The translations under genes were made by a program, and so were the position numbers. The notes under the pieces are model-generated. The model searched no databases. It was not told the origin of the DNA and saw nothing but the letters and a program-made list of their open reading frames with translations. From NCBI GenBank assembly GCA_028455995.1, contig JABELC010000004.1:2542001-2606000 (forward strand): 64,000 bases of DNA, in the 5' to 3' direction. Source of the stretch: Scleromitrula shiraiana. Lineage: Eukaryota > Ascomycota > Leotiomycetes > Helotiales > Sclerotiniaceae. Shown in pieces: positions 46,987-59,486 of the stretch (the stretch's first letter is position 1; each line of letters starts with the position of its first letter).

Positions 46987-47731
46987 TTTGGGGGAATGGA
47001 TGGAATTATATGAGAAAGGGGGATAGGAAGGGGAGGAAAATAGCAGATGATACTCAAGAAAGGAAGGAAAGAAGGAAGGAAAGAAGGAAGGAAAGAAGGA
47101 AAATTGATGTTTTTTTATACCCGCCTACCCACCTCCCTTATTGTACCCAGTTCGTCTAGTTTTGCGATATGGAATTGGAATCGAAAGGGAATAGAACTGC
47201 CAATTTATAACGAACAATGTATGTTGTGTTTATCTGTGATATGATATGATAAGACAAGACAAGATATGATACGATATGATATAACCGTAGCCAGACAGAC
47301 CGCCCGCCTGAGCACGCGTGTTATATTCTGTATATCCATGTAGATTGCGATCAAAACGAGACCTCTATAGTCTAAGATCTGGGGACTGAACACATGATAG
47401 AAATGCTCTTTTCTTATCCCGCGCCGAGAAAAGTTGAGGTACAATGGAATCTTCATATAACATGTTAGATACATGGGTAATATGCCCACATGGCAAGAAG
47501 GGGTATATTGATCAAATAATCATACAGCTTTATCTTCCCTCTCTCCGCCCATACATAAATCTTTCCTCTTTCCAGATACAAATCTACTCTTACATGTAAT
47601 ATGAACAGTTAAGATCTCGATCTTCTATTCGCTCATGGATTTCTGCTCGTTGTGGTATATCTTATCCTCGGATACTCATTGCAGAAATGTTTGGTTCTTC
47701 AAATCGCGCAGCTCATCTCTCCTCCTCCATC

Positions 47732-48823
47732 TTAGATGGGATTATGCATATAGGGTAAAGAACTCTGTTCGCCAACCATCCTCCCACCAACCCCAATGCC
47801 AACACCACCACCACCACCACCACCACCACTCTTCTTACCACTACTCTTCCTACTCTCACTCCCACTCCCACTCCCACTCCTACTCGCACTCCCCATCTCA
47901 CTCCCAAACCCGCTCCCACCCTCCCCCGGCTCCCCCCTCCTAATCATCTTCCCCAGTATCCCCACCAACTCCGCCGCATCCTCAAACATCTCATCATCCA
48001 TGCCCTCATCCGCCTCATAGACCTCCTTCACCGTACCCCTCGCCAATGTCCTCGACGCCGCTTCATCATCCAAACAATCATATAAGAACGCCGCATACTC
48101 CACTTTCGCCGACAATCGAAGCGGGTGCGAGCCCCAGAGTAGTCGATCGGCGAGCGTGCAGGCCTCGATGAAATATTGGTGGGCGAGCGGTCTGTAGTCG
48201 GCGGCTGGGACGAGGAAGTTGGGCGCGATGGGCGGGAGGCCAGGGGGGATTATTAGTCCGGGTGGGTAGGCGGAGGGACCACCTACGGGGCCGCCTTCGA
48301 TGGGGGGAGTGGGTTGGACGCTGGTGGGTCGGAAGGGATGATATTGTGTGGTTGTTGGGGTGGAGAAATCTCGAGCGATGTTTTTACCTTTTTCTCGAGA
48401 ACGGAATGATTGGAGACCGGGTGGTGTGGTGATTTCTCTTTCTCTTGGGCCTTTAGTGGTGGCTGATGTTAGGGTGATGGGAGGGCTGTTATGGAATACC
48501 ACGTAGAGGTGGTAGTACGTCGCTCTTAGTTTGTAGATTAGAACTCTTAATTCGCCGAATCCGGATATTAATGGGAGGACGTATTCTTCTAGGAGTTTGA
48601 GCCCTTCTCGAGCATACCAGATGATGCGGCAATACATGTCCACTGATTTGGTGTCACGGGTTGTATCTAATCGTCTTAGTTTTCTAGCTCGGATGACCAT
48701 TTTGGAGAGCATGACTAAATTTCCGAATATTTGGAAGAGGTTTTGCGCGAGGTTAGGATGATCCATTTGGATATTTCCCGCAAATCGTCCTAGGAATTTC
48801 ATATCCACCTCTGAAGAAGCCAT
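47732..48823 (-). CDS. 14-3-3-like domain protein (divergent fungal type)
   Basis: A single exon of 363 residues. The N-terminal half is helical and reads MASSEVDMKFLGRFAGNIQ, LVMLSKMVIRARKLRRLDTTRDTKSVDMYCRIIWYAREGLKLLEEYVLP and LRVLIYKLRATYYHLYVVFHNSPP. This resembles a group of fungal proteins annotated as divergent 14-3-3 domain proteins. A proline-rich linker (PPGLIIPPGLPPIAP) separates it from RPLAHQYFIEACTLADRLLWGSHPLRLSAKVEYAAFLYDCLDD, which matches the later helices of the same fold. The C-terminus is a Gly/Ser repeat region and may be disordered. Partners are unknown; phosphoprotein binding is a family-level expectation only. Confidence 0.68.
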   Translation of the reverse strand: MASSEVDMKFLGRFAGNIQMDHPNLAQNLFQIFGNLVMLSKMVIRARKLRRLDTTRDTKSVDMYCRIIWYAREGLKLLEEYVLPLISGFGELRVLIYKLRATYYHLYVVFHNSPPITLTSATTKGPREREITTPPGLQSFRSREKGKNIARDFSTPTTTQYHPFRPTSVQPTPPIEGGPVGGPSAYPPGLIIPPGLPPIAPNFLVPAADYRPLAHQYFIEACTLADRLLWGSHPLRLSAKVEYAAFLYDCLDDEAASRTLARGTVKEVYEADEGMDDEMFEDAAELVGILGKMIRRGEPGEGGSGFGSEMGSASRSGSGSGSESRKSSGKKSGGGGGGGGVGIGVGGRMVGEQSSLPYMHNPI

Positions 48824-51800
48824 TGCACAGGGGTTACTCGTTGTAGGATTGTTCTGTGGGGGGAAACCGCGAAGGATCTTTGTTGTTGTTTACATTAGCA
48901 TAGCAATTAATAGTGAATTTACAACAATAACATTCCATAAATAAGTCTCATTTATTCATACCTTTGAGATGAATACCCAGGTCCTTTCAGATCCTTACTG
49001 CCCCGGTCCAAGCAACTTAACCCACGATCTTGTAGCGTCACTGGGAGCTTGAACGTTCGAAAAGTTGTATTATTCCTTGAGGTACTGATTGAAGCAACCA
49101 GAACACAATTAATTTTGGATGAATGTAGTTGCCAATGAAATTGCCTGCTCTGCCTTTCCCAAATAATTTGTACTTGAGGTTGATCTCTAAAGCAATCTAT
49201 GCCGGTCTATTATAATGTTGAGAAATTGTTTCTACTTCAAGGGCGATTCGTGACCGAAAACAACATATGGGGAAGAGTATTACTGCCTTCGCCTTCGGCT
49301 TCTAGTATAGGTATTCTCTGATGGATGGTTCGTTTTTGATTCCGGACTCGTCTTAAAACATTAAAGTTTGATATAAAATAGAAAATTCCCCTCAGTTTCT
49401 AACTAAAGGCGACAGGAGTATTAGACACAAAAAGTTATACTACAACTTGTTAGACTAACGGTATTAAACAAAACAGGAAGAGAAACTATCGAATAGCAAG
49501 AAGAATCAAGTTAAACAACTGATTATCTACTGACCAATATATTACAGTAAGCTCTCAATTGCGACGAAAAGATAGTGATTTGATAGCCAATCGCGAGTGT
49601 ATTGGAGGTTGCAACAGCCGCGCCCACTCTTGAGGAACAGAACACTTCAATTACAATTCACCAAGAACCCTTTAATCCTTCAAAAGAGAGACTTGAACAA
49701 ATACAAAACATTTCGACTTTCTTTTCATAAAGCGCAAGATGATGTCTCTGAGGCAGTATCGTTTGTATAAGAAAGGCGGTGACGGAAAGGAAGTCCCTGG
49801 AAGTCTTTGATACAAGTGTATGTAGCGTATGTACGGTACTGATTTGAAAGATTGATTGTTGCAAGGAACCTGGAGGCTTCGTATATACTTTCAATGACCG
49901 GGAAAAAAAAACACCAAATCTGTGTACGAGAATGATAACAGAAAAAACTTCCTTTGCTTCGAGAGAATTGATAGACGATTGTATCCAGGTGAGAGGGAGA
50001 TGCTGCTCCCAATTGAAAATGAGCGTAGGTATGAAATAAAAAGACGCGTCTTTCAACAATATAACAACATGAAGAAGAATTATTATTATGAAGACCCAAA
50101 ACGCGACCTTGGGAATGAAACCTTCTAAGTTCAAGGAAACAGAAAGGAATAGAATATCACTTTAAGTGCCTATGTATCCTCTCCTATCCTATAACTAGGT
50201 ACGGAAATAGGTAGTAGATAGGTATAGGATCTTTAGCAATGGAATTCCCAAATCAAATGCAACACACACCCATTAAGAAAATTATCGCTCTTTGCCCCCG
50301 TCGTGTAGAAAAGTTGCATTCAAAGTTAATGCACAAGCTACGATCTTTAGATGCTGAACGCCTGTAATTGCATATTTTGGCGTTTGGATGGAGTTGAAGC
50401 TGCAAGCTACGTGGCAGCACAGATGAAGAGCGGAGAGAAAGCACGGGAAGGTGGTTAGATAATAGGACTAAATTAGCGGGATTAGTTAAGAACATTTCAT
50501 GCTTTAAATCCTTCCCTACTGACGGTCAGAACTTGGGCCTGGAAGGAAAACTCGAAGCTCTTGATGATTCTGTTCGAATTTGTACCTTTCTGGAAGTTCG
50601 GAAGTTCTAGAATTGTGGTGAAGCTTACAATACATAGGATCATCTTCCTCACAGAATCTGTCTTCTTCTCCTTCTATTTCTTCTTCCCCACCGTTAGAAT
50701 CCCCCTCTTTCCTCCCCCTACCCCTCCCCCTACCCCTCCCCCGGTGACTTCAACTTGGTCTCAAAAAGGAAGATACCAATCATCCATGAGTTATCCTGCA
50801 TAAACCTTCGTAGCTTTGTTTATATTTGGTTCAATATCGTTGAGATGGAAATTCTCCGACTGGCTACATAAAAAACTTTATGCATGTGTTACTTGCACAA
50901 AAACAGTGAGGCTAAACCCCCTAGAAGCCCCCTAGAAGTCATCCTCTTCACCGCTCTTACTGGACAATTCCAAAATCCGATATCTAAAACTCAATTCAAT
51001 GACATCTATCTGCAGATTACCAATTCATACACTTTTCCAGTTAATTATATCTTCAACATAGCGTTTAAACAGACAATCGTCGGTCATGTATCTCCGTACC
51101 TCGAGTTTTCATAAAGTTATCCGGAGTTTTATAACTTTCATATAAAAAGATTGGTCCAACCACCCCCTTTTCTGTCTATAACACTATTCACATCTGGCCC
51201 TCGAATATGCGGCCACCCTTTCATCCATCCAAATTGAACTAGAAACCCGTCTTGATTTGACGGGCCAATTGACTAAAAATTAAGGCGGTGAGAATCCACC
51301 AAAAACCCTGGAGATTAGGCGAGTTTCAGGCCTATCTATGTAGGGATCCGGAAAATAGTTTTGGATGTCTACTTCACAGATCTAGAAGAAACACATTTTG
51401 AAGATCAGGATTTGCGAATTTGATTGATTGCCCTAACTTCTCAGCCTTCAAGTGGAAGGAGGATATTCCTAGCAATGGATGTGCTTGTTGCAAGTTCAGA
51501 TGAAAAGTTTGCATACTATCCCTTTCTTTACCTCTTGCAGCTGCATGACAAAGCAGATACCCGTCTCAGTATCCTCCAAAGTTGAGACCTAGAATTAGGT
51601 CATCTCTCAGCCATCCATCCATCAGCAAGCTGCCGCAACCTTTATATGTTTGAAGGAATCTATCCACCCTTATTGGCAGTTAGGGCATCATCAAGATTCA
51701 AATGCATGAGTTTTTTTTTTCTTTGTTTTCTACAATAGTCTTTTGAATGATTTTTTGGTTCTCAGAATGGGTTTGTATAACCACATTTATGGTTATCCAT

Positions 51801-53345
51801 ACCGCCTATAGGCACATTGTTTTGCTTCGAGAAATGAGGCTTGTCTGTCATATGCTTTAGCTGGCCTTTGAAACGCTGGGAAAGGCGATGCGCTTGATGA
51901 GGTACTCTTCGTTATTTGCATGGCAATCATTGAGGGAGGTATAATATGTATATGTTTACTATTAGCTTAAATATATCGCACGACCAAGTTCTGGCTCAAA
52001 AACAGGCACACTCCAAACAGTTGACTAAATCGTCAAATTTTGAAAGCAAAAACTTCACCTATCCCATCACTACATAAATTTCTGCCTTTGACCGTTAGCC
52101 GTGTCTCAGACAGCGCATATTCCCCTAACTTGTGTCCTGTCACCTCAACCAACCTATCCCAGTCCAAAATGTGTTACTAGTAATCAGTCCCCTCCCGGAT
52201 TTTTCATACGACAGTAATGTTGATTTTTACATAGCTACCAACATAGACACACCTGTGCTCACAATACACGAGTCTTAGCCAAATTCTGTGCAGATGGCGG
52301 TTACAAGCAAACGGCATGCGGCAAATCGGTAGTGTGGCAGAGTATTCCCTTGGGGGAAGATTGCGAGAATTGCATGATTGGTTTGAGTGTATATTCTGAT
52401 GGGGAATATTGCTCGGGGGTACTCATGAAGGAGAGTGTTATAAAAGAGAGGATTAGGAGCTGGAGGGTTAGTAATGGACACTGATATTGAAGTATTTGGA
52501 GAACATTAATGGGTGTTATGGTGTTTGGAGTGTGTTATTATTACGGTCTAGGCAATCAGTGTGTACACAAATATCTGCAAGGTCATGAGGGGACCAAGAA
52601 GGAACATGTTTTTTGGCGAGGATGATGTCTATTTTTGAGGTATCCCATATCTGAGATGCTGGGTAAGACTGGAACCATGGCGACATTACAAAGCTGGAAA
52701 GATGTTTGGGATCTGAGCAGGACTGGTATAATGGCTGTATTGAAGCTTACTTACTACGTCAATCGTTGGAGTACTTGATATCTGAGCAGGATTCGAACGA
52801 TCGCAGTACTAAAAAGGTGGAAGGATGTTGCTGGTGAGAATGGAAGCTCACCTGCTTGCTTACTATTGACCTACTATATAGCATACCATGATTAGGTAAC
52901 TTCATATCATCTTAACAATAGATCTCGAATTACCTATCCAAAAAAAAATTGTGCTCAAATTCTGATTCTACAAGGCTATATTTTCATTTTGATATTGTAA
53001 TGGCCGGGTAATTGGACGTATGCGGCCGACTTCAATATTTGAGTAGGAGGCGGCGGCGCGGGTAAGCCTACCTTCTTAGCACCAGCCACACATCCTTCTA
53101 ATTAAATATCAGAAATATTTATTAACAAACTATTCACTTTCTTTTCGTTTGATCCCATTTGAATACTTTTATTTTGATGTTGATATTTAGCCGGTACTTC
53201 TGGTTGGTTCTATAATTTATTTCTATCGATATCCTTCTCCATCCTCCATCCTCCATCTCAAAAACACCAACTTTCTCTACATCATTCTTCAACTATTGAA
53301 ACATTTGAATTCGGCTGATTCATTGATTGATTATTATTGTTCATA
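48824..53345. other. 4.5 kb gene-poor region
   Basis: No coding sequence could be supported. A 158-codon minus-strand frame (49658-50134) overlaps other frames on both strands and shows no family feature. A C-rich CCCCTACCCCTCCCCC run is at about 50715-50750. Three diverged repeat copies lie between about 52640 and 52840. The stretch could hold a noncoding RNA or decayed mobile DNA, but nothing in it is diagnostic. Confidence 0.45.
52640..52840 (+). repeat. Degenerate tandem repeat, formerly coding-like
   Basis: Three diverged units of about 60-75 nt. In one frame they read GKTGTMATLQSWKDVW, DLSRTGIMAVLKLT and YLSRIRTIAVLKRWKDVA, with one stop between the second and third. Shared nucleotides include TGAGCAGGA before and TGGAAAGATGTT or TGGAAGGATGTT after. 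This could be the remnant of a repeat-protein gene or mobile element. No family is recognised. Confidence 0.5.
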
Positions 53346-54698
53346 ATGTCTTTCAACGATCTTGCAAACGAACTTGTCATTAAAATAGTCTCGTATATTC
53401 CGTATACCAAGGACCTTCTATCCCTCTCCAGCACATCTCGCCTTCTCAATAAACTCTCTTCGCAATTTTTATACTCCACGGTTGGAGGAGACAATATATG
53501 GTGGTGTGGCCTCCTTCTTCGCACGTGTCTAGAACGACCAGATCTTGCTGCATTCGTAAAGATCTGTAGCGCTACGCAGTTTCCTCTTTATCCGCCTGAC
53601 CCGCCTGCCTCCCTTGAGAGCCTATCTCCTGCTTCCTTAGCTATCTTGAGCACGACAATAGAGCAAGCTAGCCTCACAGAAGCACATGCAGAGCATTGGG
53701 AGAGAGAAGTGCTTACTTCAGGAGCTTGGGATGGGATGATGGCGCTACTCCTTTGTTTCCTTCCTAGTCTTCAGGAAATCCATATATCAGACTTTGGAAG
53801 ACATGCGGACACTCTCCTTGTTAACTTGGTGGCACGTGCTGCGGATATTCAAAATTCAGAGAACTCAGATGTACAACCACCATATTCTATGTCACGGTTA
53901 AGATCTGTATCGTTATCTCATTGGGATACGGAAGGGGGGCTAGACCTTAATCGGGCTATTCCATTTCTCGAACTACCTTCAGTCAAAAAGTTTACTGGTC
54001 ATTCGATTAGAGGGTTTGAATTACGCCGATTTACATCTCAGGTCGAAGAATTGGATTTGGAAAATAGTGGATTGGATTCTGATGATATAAGAGTCATGTT
54101 AGGGTCCTGCCCATCACTTCAAACGTTCTCATACGAGTATGGCGGTTCGATAATAGGGGGCCGTTTTACTCCGCTAGCAATGATAGAAGGATTGGAAACC
54201 TGCAAAGAAACGCTCGAGACAATCTCTATAACATCAGCAGACGATATAGATGATGATGATGATGATGATGATGAGCTCCAAACTCAAATAATCTCCTTTG
54301 CGAAATTCCCAAAATTGCGCAACATTTGCGTACCCGCATATTTTCTAATGGAACGTAAAGTTGATGCTCTTGTAGACACAGAAGCCTTCACAAAACGCAT
54401 TCCCCGAAGCATCGAAGCCCTGGTAATTACAGGTTGTGTTTTTTTTCACGAACATGCGTTATGGGCTGATGCTGGAGATCCAGTTGCTTGCGGAGCTGTT
54501 AGAGAATTAGTGGAGAACAAGGAGAAAGTCGCTCCAAATCTTACATTCATACAATTGGAGCGCTTTCCCGGGGAAGAGCTCGTACCAGCCAGGAGTGTGG
54601 AAGAAGCGGTATGGCTCGAGGGGTTTGCTGAAGCTGGAGTGGAGCTCATAGCCCCTGAAGCATTTTTGCACACCTTAGAGATTGCTGGACGGTTATGA
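53346..54698 (+). CDS. F-box protein with leucine-rich-repeat-like body
   Basis: A single exon of 450 residues. The N-terminus MSFNDLANELVIKIVSYIPYTKDLLSLSSTSRLLNKLSS is an F-box, the Skp1-binding helix set that places the protein in an SCF ubiquitin ligase. The body contains irregular leucine-rich segments (MMALLLCFLPSLQEIHIS, EELDLENSGLDSDDIRVMLGSCPSLQTFSYEYGG) typical of fungal F-box proteins that recognise substrates. An Asp run (IDDDDDDDDEL) is encoded by a GAT repeat near 54249-54273. The start at 53346 places the F-box at the very N-terminus; a Met three codons upstream is also in frame. The substrate is unknown. Confidence 0.82.
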   Translation: MSFNDLANELVIKIVSYIPYTKDLLSLSSTSRLLNKLSSQFLYSTVGGDNIWWCGLLLRTCLERPDLAAFVKICSATQFPLYPPDPPASLESLSPASLAILSTTIEQASLTEAHAEHWEREVLTSGAWDGMMALLLCFLPSLQEIHISDFGRHADTLLVNLVARAADIQNSENSDVQPPYSMSRLRSVSLSHWDTEGGLDLNRAIPFLELPSVKKFTGHSIRGFELRRFTSQVEELDLENSGLDSDDIRVMLGSCPSLQTFSYEYGGSIIGGRFTPLAMIEGLETCKETLETISITSADDIDDDDDDDDELQTQIISFAKFPKLRNICVPAYFLMERKVDALVDTEAFTKRIPRSIEALVITGCVFFHEHALWADAGDPVACGAVRELVENKEKVAPNLTFIQLERFPGEELVPARSVEEAVWLEGFAEAGVELIAPEAFLHTLEIAGRL

Positions 54699-55218
54699 GA
54701 AAATTAGACATCGCTATCTGATGAGTTTTCGATCACAAGTATCACTTGTAGATGATGCTTGTTTAAGAATTGGGAATAGAATGAATATCTGGGAATGGAA
54801 ATACGTCGATAAATATCTGATATTTGGCCGTATATGACTGCAACACTTGCAGACTTTTCTTCTTTTTCTTCTTCTGGTGAGAGATCCTTACAAATGTTAA
54901 CCTCAAAATCGAACTATTGCCCGGTCAAGCTAAGACCGAGAACAAAACCCAAGAAATATAGCCTCCCTCATACTTGTCATGGTGGCGGAGCTTGCGATTT
55001 TCAACAAAATCACGTTTGACCTTCTTAGTTTTTCATGACAATACTTGAGGTGGACACATAAAACATCAGGAAATTGTTGAGCAGGGCAACTCGTGAGCTA
55101 AGCAACAGTAGATGAAGGTTTAATTTTCATATACATATGTACACGATTGAATACAATATGCTTTACAGAATCCATCTTGTCCCATAAACACAATTAGTGA
55201 TACTGACCCTCCTATCTC
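54699..55218. other. Convergent 3' spacer
   Basis: About 520 bp between the F-box gene and the methyltransferase 3' end. One 61-codon frame without features. Nothing else is seen. Confidence 0.4.
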
Positions 55219-56877
55219 TCAAGCCTCAACATCACCCCCAAAACCCGCCGGTCTCCTCCTCCCCTCATTCTCCGGCAAAATAGCCATAACCTTATAAACC
55301 TTCCCCATACCACTAATTCCCCTATCAACCAATCTTTTCCAACCCCCCTCAATTCTCTTCCTCTTTTCCTCGTCCTTCTCCCCCTTAAATAACATCTCCG
55401 CTCTCTCTCTAACCCCCATCAGCTCTAGCCACGTCCCCTGTTCTACAGGCCCATGAACTTCCACCCCTTCACTCGCATCCATTGCTGCTTCGGCTAAGGC
55501 GAGGAAATCTACATCGGCGCTAATATCTACGATTCCTGGTTCGCTGAGTGGTGATACTTGTTGATGGGCTTTTATACCTCGGAGAGAGTTGGTGGGAATA
55601 GTAGAAGATGGTCCATAATCTAGAATAAGGGCTGCACCTGTTGGTTTTGGTTTTGGAGATTCGGCGGTTCCTCCGATACGAGCGGCGAAGTCGGAGACGA
55701 TATGTTGCGATTCGGGGGATATTTCGATTAGAGAGTCCGGGATGGATTTTAGTGCTTTGTATCGTGGTGAGAGCTCGGGGAGGTAGAGGGAATGGGGAGT
55801 GGAGGCTCGGGAGAGGGTTAGTTGGAATTCGGGAGGTGGAAATGATTGGAGGGATTTAGGTGTGTGTAAAGTGGCGTGGGTTGAATCTGGGGGAGTGGGG
55901 GAAACGACCATTTCGCGCCATTGAGGGGTTTTGGCTGTGGAGGATTTGGGTGTAGAAGAGAGGGGGTGAGTGCCGGTGGGAGTTTGGATTGTGGTGGGTT
56001 CGGGGGCATTGGGATTAGGTGCTACGGATTGAAAGGCGTGGATGGGTAGGGCGTCGAAGAATTCATGAGCTACTATGAATGGGGTTTTGTCTGGGTCTAT
56101 GGAAAGTTTAGTGAAATTGTCTGGTTCTTCTCCGATAGTAAAACTTACTTGATGGAACAAACTTTACACTCTCTGTCCAAACTATAGGAATGCCTCCATA
56201 TTTACTTATACTTCTATAACCAATTTCTATCTCTTCCATCTTGGCATCACCACATAATAACTGTTTCTGAGCATCCCTTAGAGCAGGACTTGCTTCAACC
56301 ATGTATACAGTATCAATGCATGATGCCATCGGTTTGAACATCGTTAAAGTCTAGACATTATATCAGTACACAATCCTATAAGATCACATAGATCATTCGT
56401 ACCCTTAAAACATCATTCATCAAAGTTCCTCTCCCAGGGCCAACCTCGAACAGCTCCACGCCCTTCATCCTCCCCTGCGAAACCCATTCCGTTACAATCC
56501 AAATCCCAACCAACTCTCCAAATACCTGCGATATCTCTGGTGAAGTAATGAAATCGCCCCTCTGTCCAAATTGATCTTTCCCCTCTTGTTTCGATGTATA
56601 ATATCCTCCCACATCAGATGTTAAACACATTCGCATGAAAGATGCTAGGGGAATTGGTCCTGTTGCCTAGATGGATAATCAATCAATTGATATTCTGGAT
56701 CCATTGAAATATGGAGGAACATACAGTGATAGCTTCAGAAAGCTGTTTAGCAAGTGGTGTAGACCATTGCCTCGTCTCGGTCGATGACCACCGCAAAGCT
56801 GTATGTGAAACTCCATATCTACATTTTGCAGCACAGCGCAAAGAATTGCGTGTTTGAAATAACAATTTAGACCTCAT
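55219..56877 (-). CDS. Mitochondrial NDUFAF7-type arginine methyltransferase (MidA family)
   Basis: Four exons (56725-56877, 56403-56666, 56149-56350, 55219-56096) with introns of 52-58 nt give 498 residues. The presequence-like start MRSKLLFQTRNSLRCAAKCR fits mitochondrial import. Family motifs follow: GPIPLASFMRMCLTS, GGYYTSK, FGQRGDFITSPEISQVFGELVGIW and the SAM-binding VELFEVGPGRGTLMNDVLR. After these come VYMVEASPALRDAQ and TPFIVAHEFFDALPIHAFQ, with EFFDALP the family's hallmark. NDUFAF7 methylates a complex I core subunit (NDUFS2) in the matrix during assembly. The third intron was placed so that WTESVKFVPS joins NPDKTPFIVAHEFF; reading through shifts the frame. The C-terminal half has a Pro/Thr-rich insertion longer than in animals. 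Confidence 0.9.
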
Positions 56878-57106
56878 TTTGGTCTATTCAAACTAATATC
56901 AACACATTACAGGAATGTCGAGTCCTTTAAACAAGGATGTTATATCGCGGTACAAAAGGCTGTGACAGTAAAAAAATAAAAAGTTGAAGCCTCGCCTCAT
57001 CGTCATTGCTAACATCCAAAAAATCCTCAGCCTCGACCACCATCAAATAAATACAATAATCACACCGATTAAACACCACCACCCTATTTTCAAACCAACC
57101 ACAATT
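56878..57106. promoter_or_regulatory. Compact bidirectional promoter
   Basis: Only 229 bp separate the start codons of the methyltransferase and the kinase, so both promoters must lie here. No individual element was identified with confidence. Confidence 0.6.
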
Positions 57107-58656
57107 ATGTCAAGCAAGCCCAAATCGCGCTGGGAAGACGACGAAGAAGACGCCGCTCTAGAACTTCAACGCAAGCGCGAAAAAGAAGAAAAGAAACGTT
57201 TAAAAGCAGAGAAACAGCGCAAATTAGATGAACAAGCCAATTCCGCACAGGTCAAATCCCAAACAACAGAAGAAAGTACACTTACAGAACGGCCTTCTAA
57301 ACGAAGACGACTATCTCAATCTCAATCGCCCTCCCCTCAACCAACTACTAACAAACTCCACCACCGATTTCCCACAACCGGCTGGTCACAATGTCGCAGC
57401 GTGGAAGACTTTGAGAAATTGAATGATATAGAGGAGGGAGCTTATGGATGGGTATCTCGAGCGAAGGATAGTCGGACGGGGAAAATCGTGGCGTTGAAGA
57501 GACTGAAGATGGATAATGCGCAGGATGGGATACCGGTTACGGGGCTGAGGGAGATTCAGACGTTGAGGGATTGTGAGCATGAGAATATTGTGAGGTTGAG
57601 AGAGGTGGTGGTTGGTGAGGATAGGAGGAAGATTGAGAAGTATATTGGCTATTTCTATTTCGTTTCGAATTGGAAGACAGAGGGGGGCGGGGGCAAATGA
57701 TTTCTACGAGGCTGGGAAAGATTAAATATAAATCCACAAAACACATAGCTAACCACTCCTAAAACAGTATATTCCTCGTCCTCGACTTCCTCGAACACGA
57801 CCTCAAAACGCTCCTCCTCTCCCTCCCCGAACCCTTCCTCCCCTCGGAACAAAAACAACTCCTCCACCAACTCCTCCTCGGCGTCTCCTACCTGCACACC
57901 CACTACATCCTCCACCGGGACCTCAAAACCTCCAACCTGCTCCTCTCCAACCGGGGGATCCTCAAAATCGCCGATTTCGGCATGGCGCGCTACTGCGGGG
58001 ACCCCTCCCCCAAAATGACCCAACTAGTCGTCACACTCTGGTACCGCAGTCCCGAGCTCCTCCTCGGCGAGGAACACTACACCAGCAGCGTAGACATGTG
58101 GAGCGTGGGCTGTATATTCGGCGAACTCCTCAGCAACGACGCACTCCTCCCGGGCAAAAACGAAGTCGACCAGCTCTCCAAAATCTTCGAACTCATCGGG
58201 CTCCCCTCTGAAAAATCCTGGCCGGAATTCAAAAGACTGCCTAATGCACGATCCCTGCGTCTGCCGAGTTCGAAACATATTAATCCCAAGGCGCAGGGCT
58301 CGGTGCTGAGAGCCAAGTTCCCCTTTCTTACGAAAGCGGGCGCGAAGTTGCTAGAGAGGTTGTTGAGTTTGGATCCGGGGAGGAGACCGAGCGCGGAGGA
58401 GACGCTGGGGGATGAGTATTTTAGGGAGGATCCGAAGATGAAGAGCAGGGAGTTTATGCCGACGTTTCCGAGCAAGGCGGGGTTGGAGAGGAGGAGGAGG
58501 AGAGAGACGCCGGATGCGCCGGTTAGGGGGGAGGGAGGGGGAGGACTGGGCGGGGGGAAGGTGTTAGATTTTAGTGGAGTTTTTGGGGATGGAGGGGGTG
58601 GGGGAGGGGAGGGGCAGCAGGAGAGGGGGGCGGGATTTAGTTTGAGACTTATTTAG
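57107..58656 (+). CDS. Cyclin-dependent kinase, CDK10/CDK11 (PITSLRE) type
   Basis: Two exons (57107-57639, 57768-58656) with a 128-nt intron give 473 residues. The charged N-terminus (WEDDEEDAALELQRKREKEEKKRLKAEKQRKLDE) is typical of CDK11-like kinases. The kinase domain has a glycine loop EEGAYGWVSRA, VALKRLKM, the cyclin-binding helix as PVTGLREIQTL (PITSLRE/PISSLRE class), the intron, then FLVLDFLEHDLKTLL, the catalytic loop HRDLKTSNLL, DFGMAR and a T-loop TQLVVTLWYRSPELLLG with the activating Thr. The Gly-rich C-terminus (about 70 residues) is low complexity. Relatives act in transcription, splicing and cell-cycle control. The Met at 57107 begins the conserved N-terminus; an in-frame Met at 56984 is less likely because it falls in the spacer. 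Confidence 0.92.
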
Positions 58657-59486
58657 ATTTGGTGGAGGGTGGTTTGGTAGGTAGTTTGCTGGGTGGGTGA
58701 GTTGAGCGAGTGAGTGAGTGAGTGAGTGAAGCCGCGTGGCTTTAATGGTAGATATATCTTCCATTCACGAATGCTCAATTAGACTTGGACGCGGACTTGA
58801 ATGTGGATATAGACGATGAGGACATACCAATTCCCATGTATACATAGAGTTCATCTCAAAATAAGCTCCCGGCATTTCATAGAAAGATATATATCACACC
58901 CACCTACATGCATATATATACCTACCTATCTATATATATAGACAATCAATCAACAATCAATATAAGTCACCATTACGTAGATAATTTTCTTCTTCATAAT
59001 TCCTCCCCATCCATCCAGCATTCATTAATTATAAACTGCTTCCACCCCATCCCATCCCATCCTATCCTATCCCCCCCTTCCCTTCCTTCCAGCTATCTAT
59101 GCAAACACATACGCAAAAAAAAAGAGAAATATTCCATAAAATGCACACCCTTCCTTCCCAAAAGCAAAAAAACACCATTACCCCAACCCTTAGATTTTTC
59201 TCATTTTCAAAAAATCCTGTTTATTGTTCGCCCAAAGGAATGAGCGAGTGCCTTTGTTCCCAAAATGAATAAATCCACCTCGCACTGACAGTGGCACCAA
59301 CTAGCCAACTAGATATTGCTCAAATTCTGTTTGCACTTGCTTTATTGCTTCTGCTTCATCTCTCATCTCATCTCATCTCTTGATCGAAATGATATAATAT
59401 ACCTAGAATGCAAATTCAATCTCCTCTGCAAACCGACTGTAACTAAAAAAAAGACAGAAGTAGATCCCACTCCATCCACGCATTCC
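58657..59486. other. Convergent 3' spacer
   Basis: About 830 bp with GAGT (58705-58729) and CCATCCCAT-type (59047-59068) repeats. Frames on both strands are short and repetitive. No gene. Confidence 0.45.

Larger units (their letters stand above)
46618..47731. other. Intergenic region with homopolymer and G-rich repeats
   Basis: Just after the stop codon is a T-run followed by about 23 G (46621-46653). TTTGGG repeats occur at 46948-46986 and GGAAGGAAAGAA copies at 47058-47101. No gene is supported. Confidence 0.5.

Noticed and set aside
49658..50134. 158-codon hydrophobic minus-strand frame as a gene
   Set aside because: Competing frames exist on both strands, there is no family motif and no supporting context.
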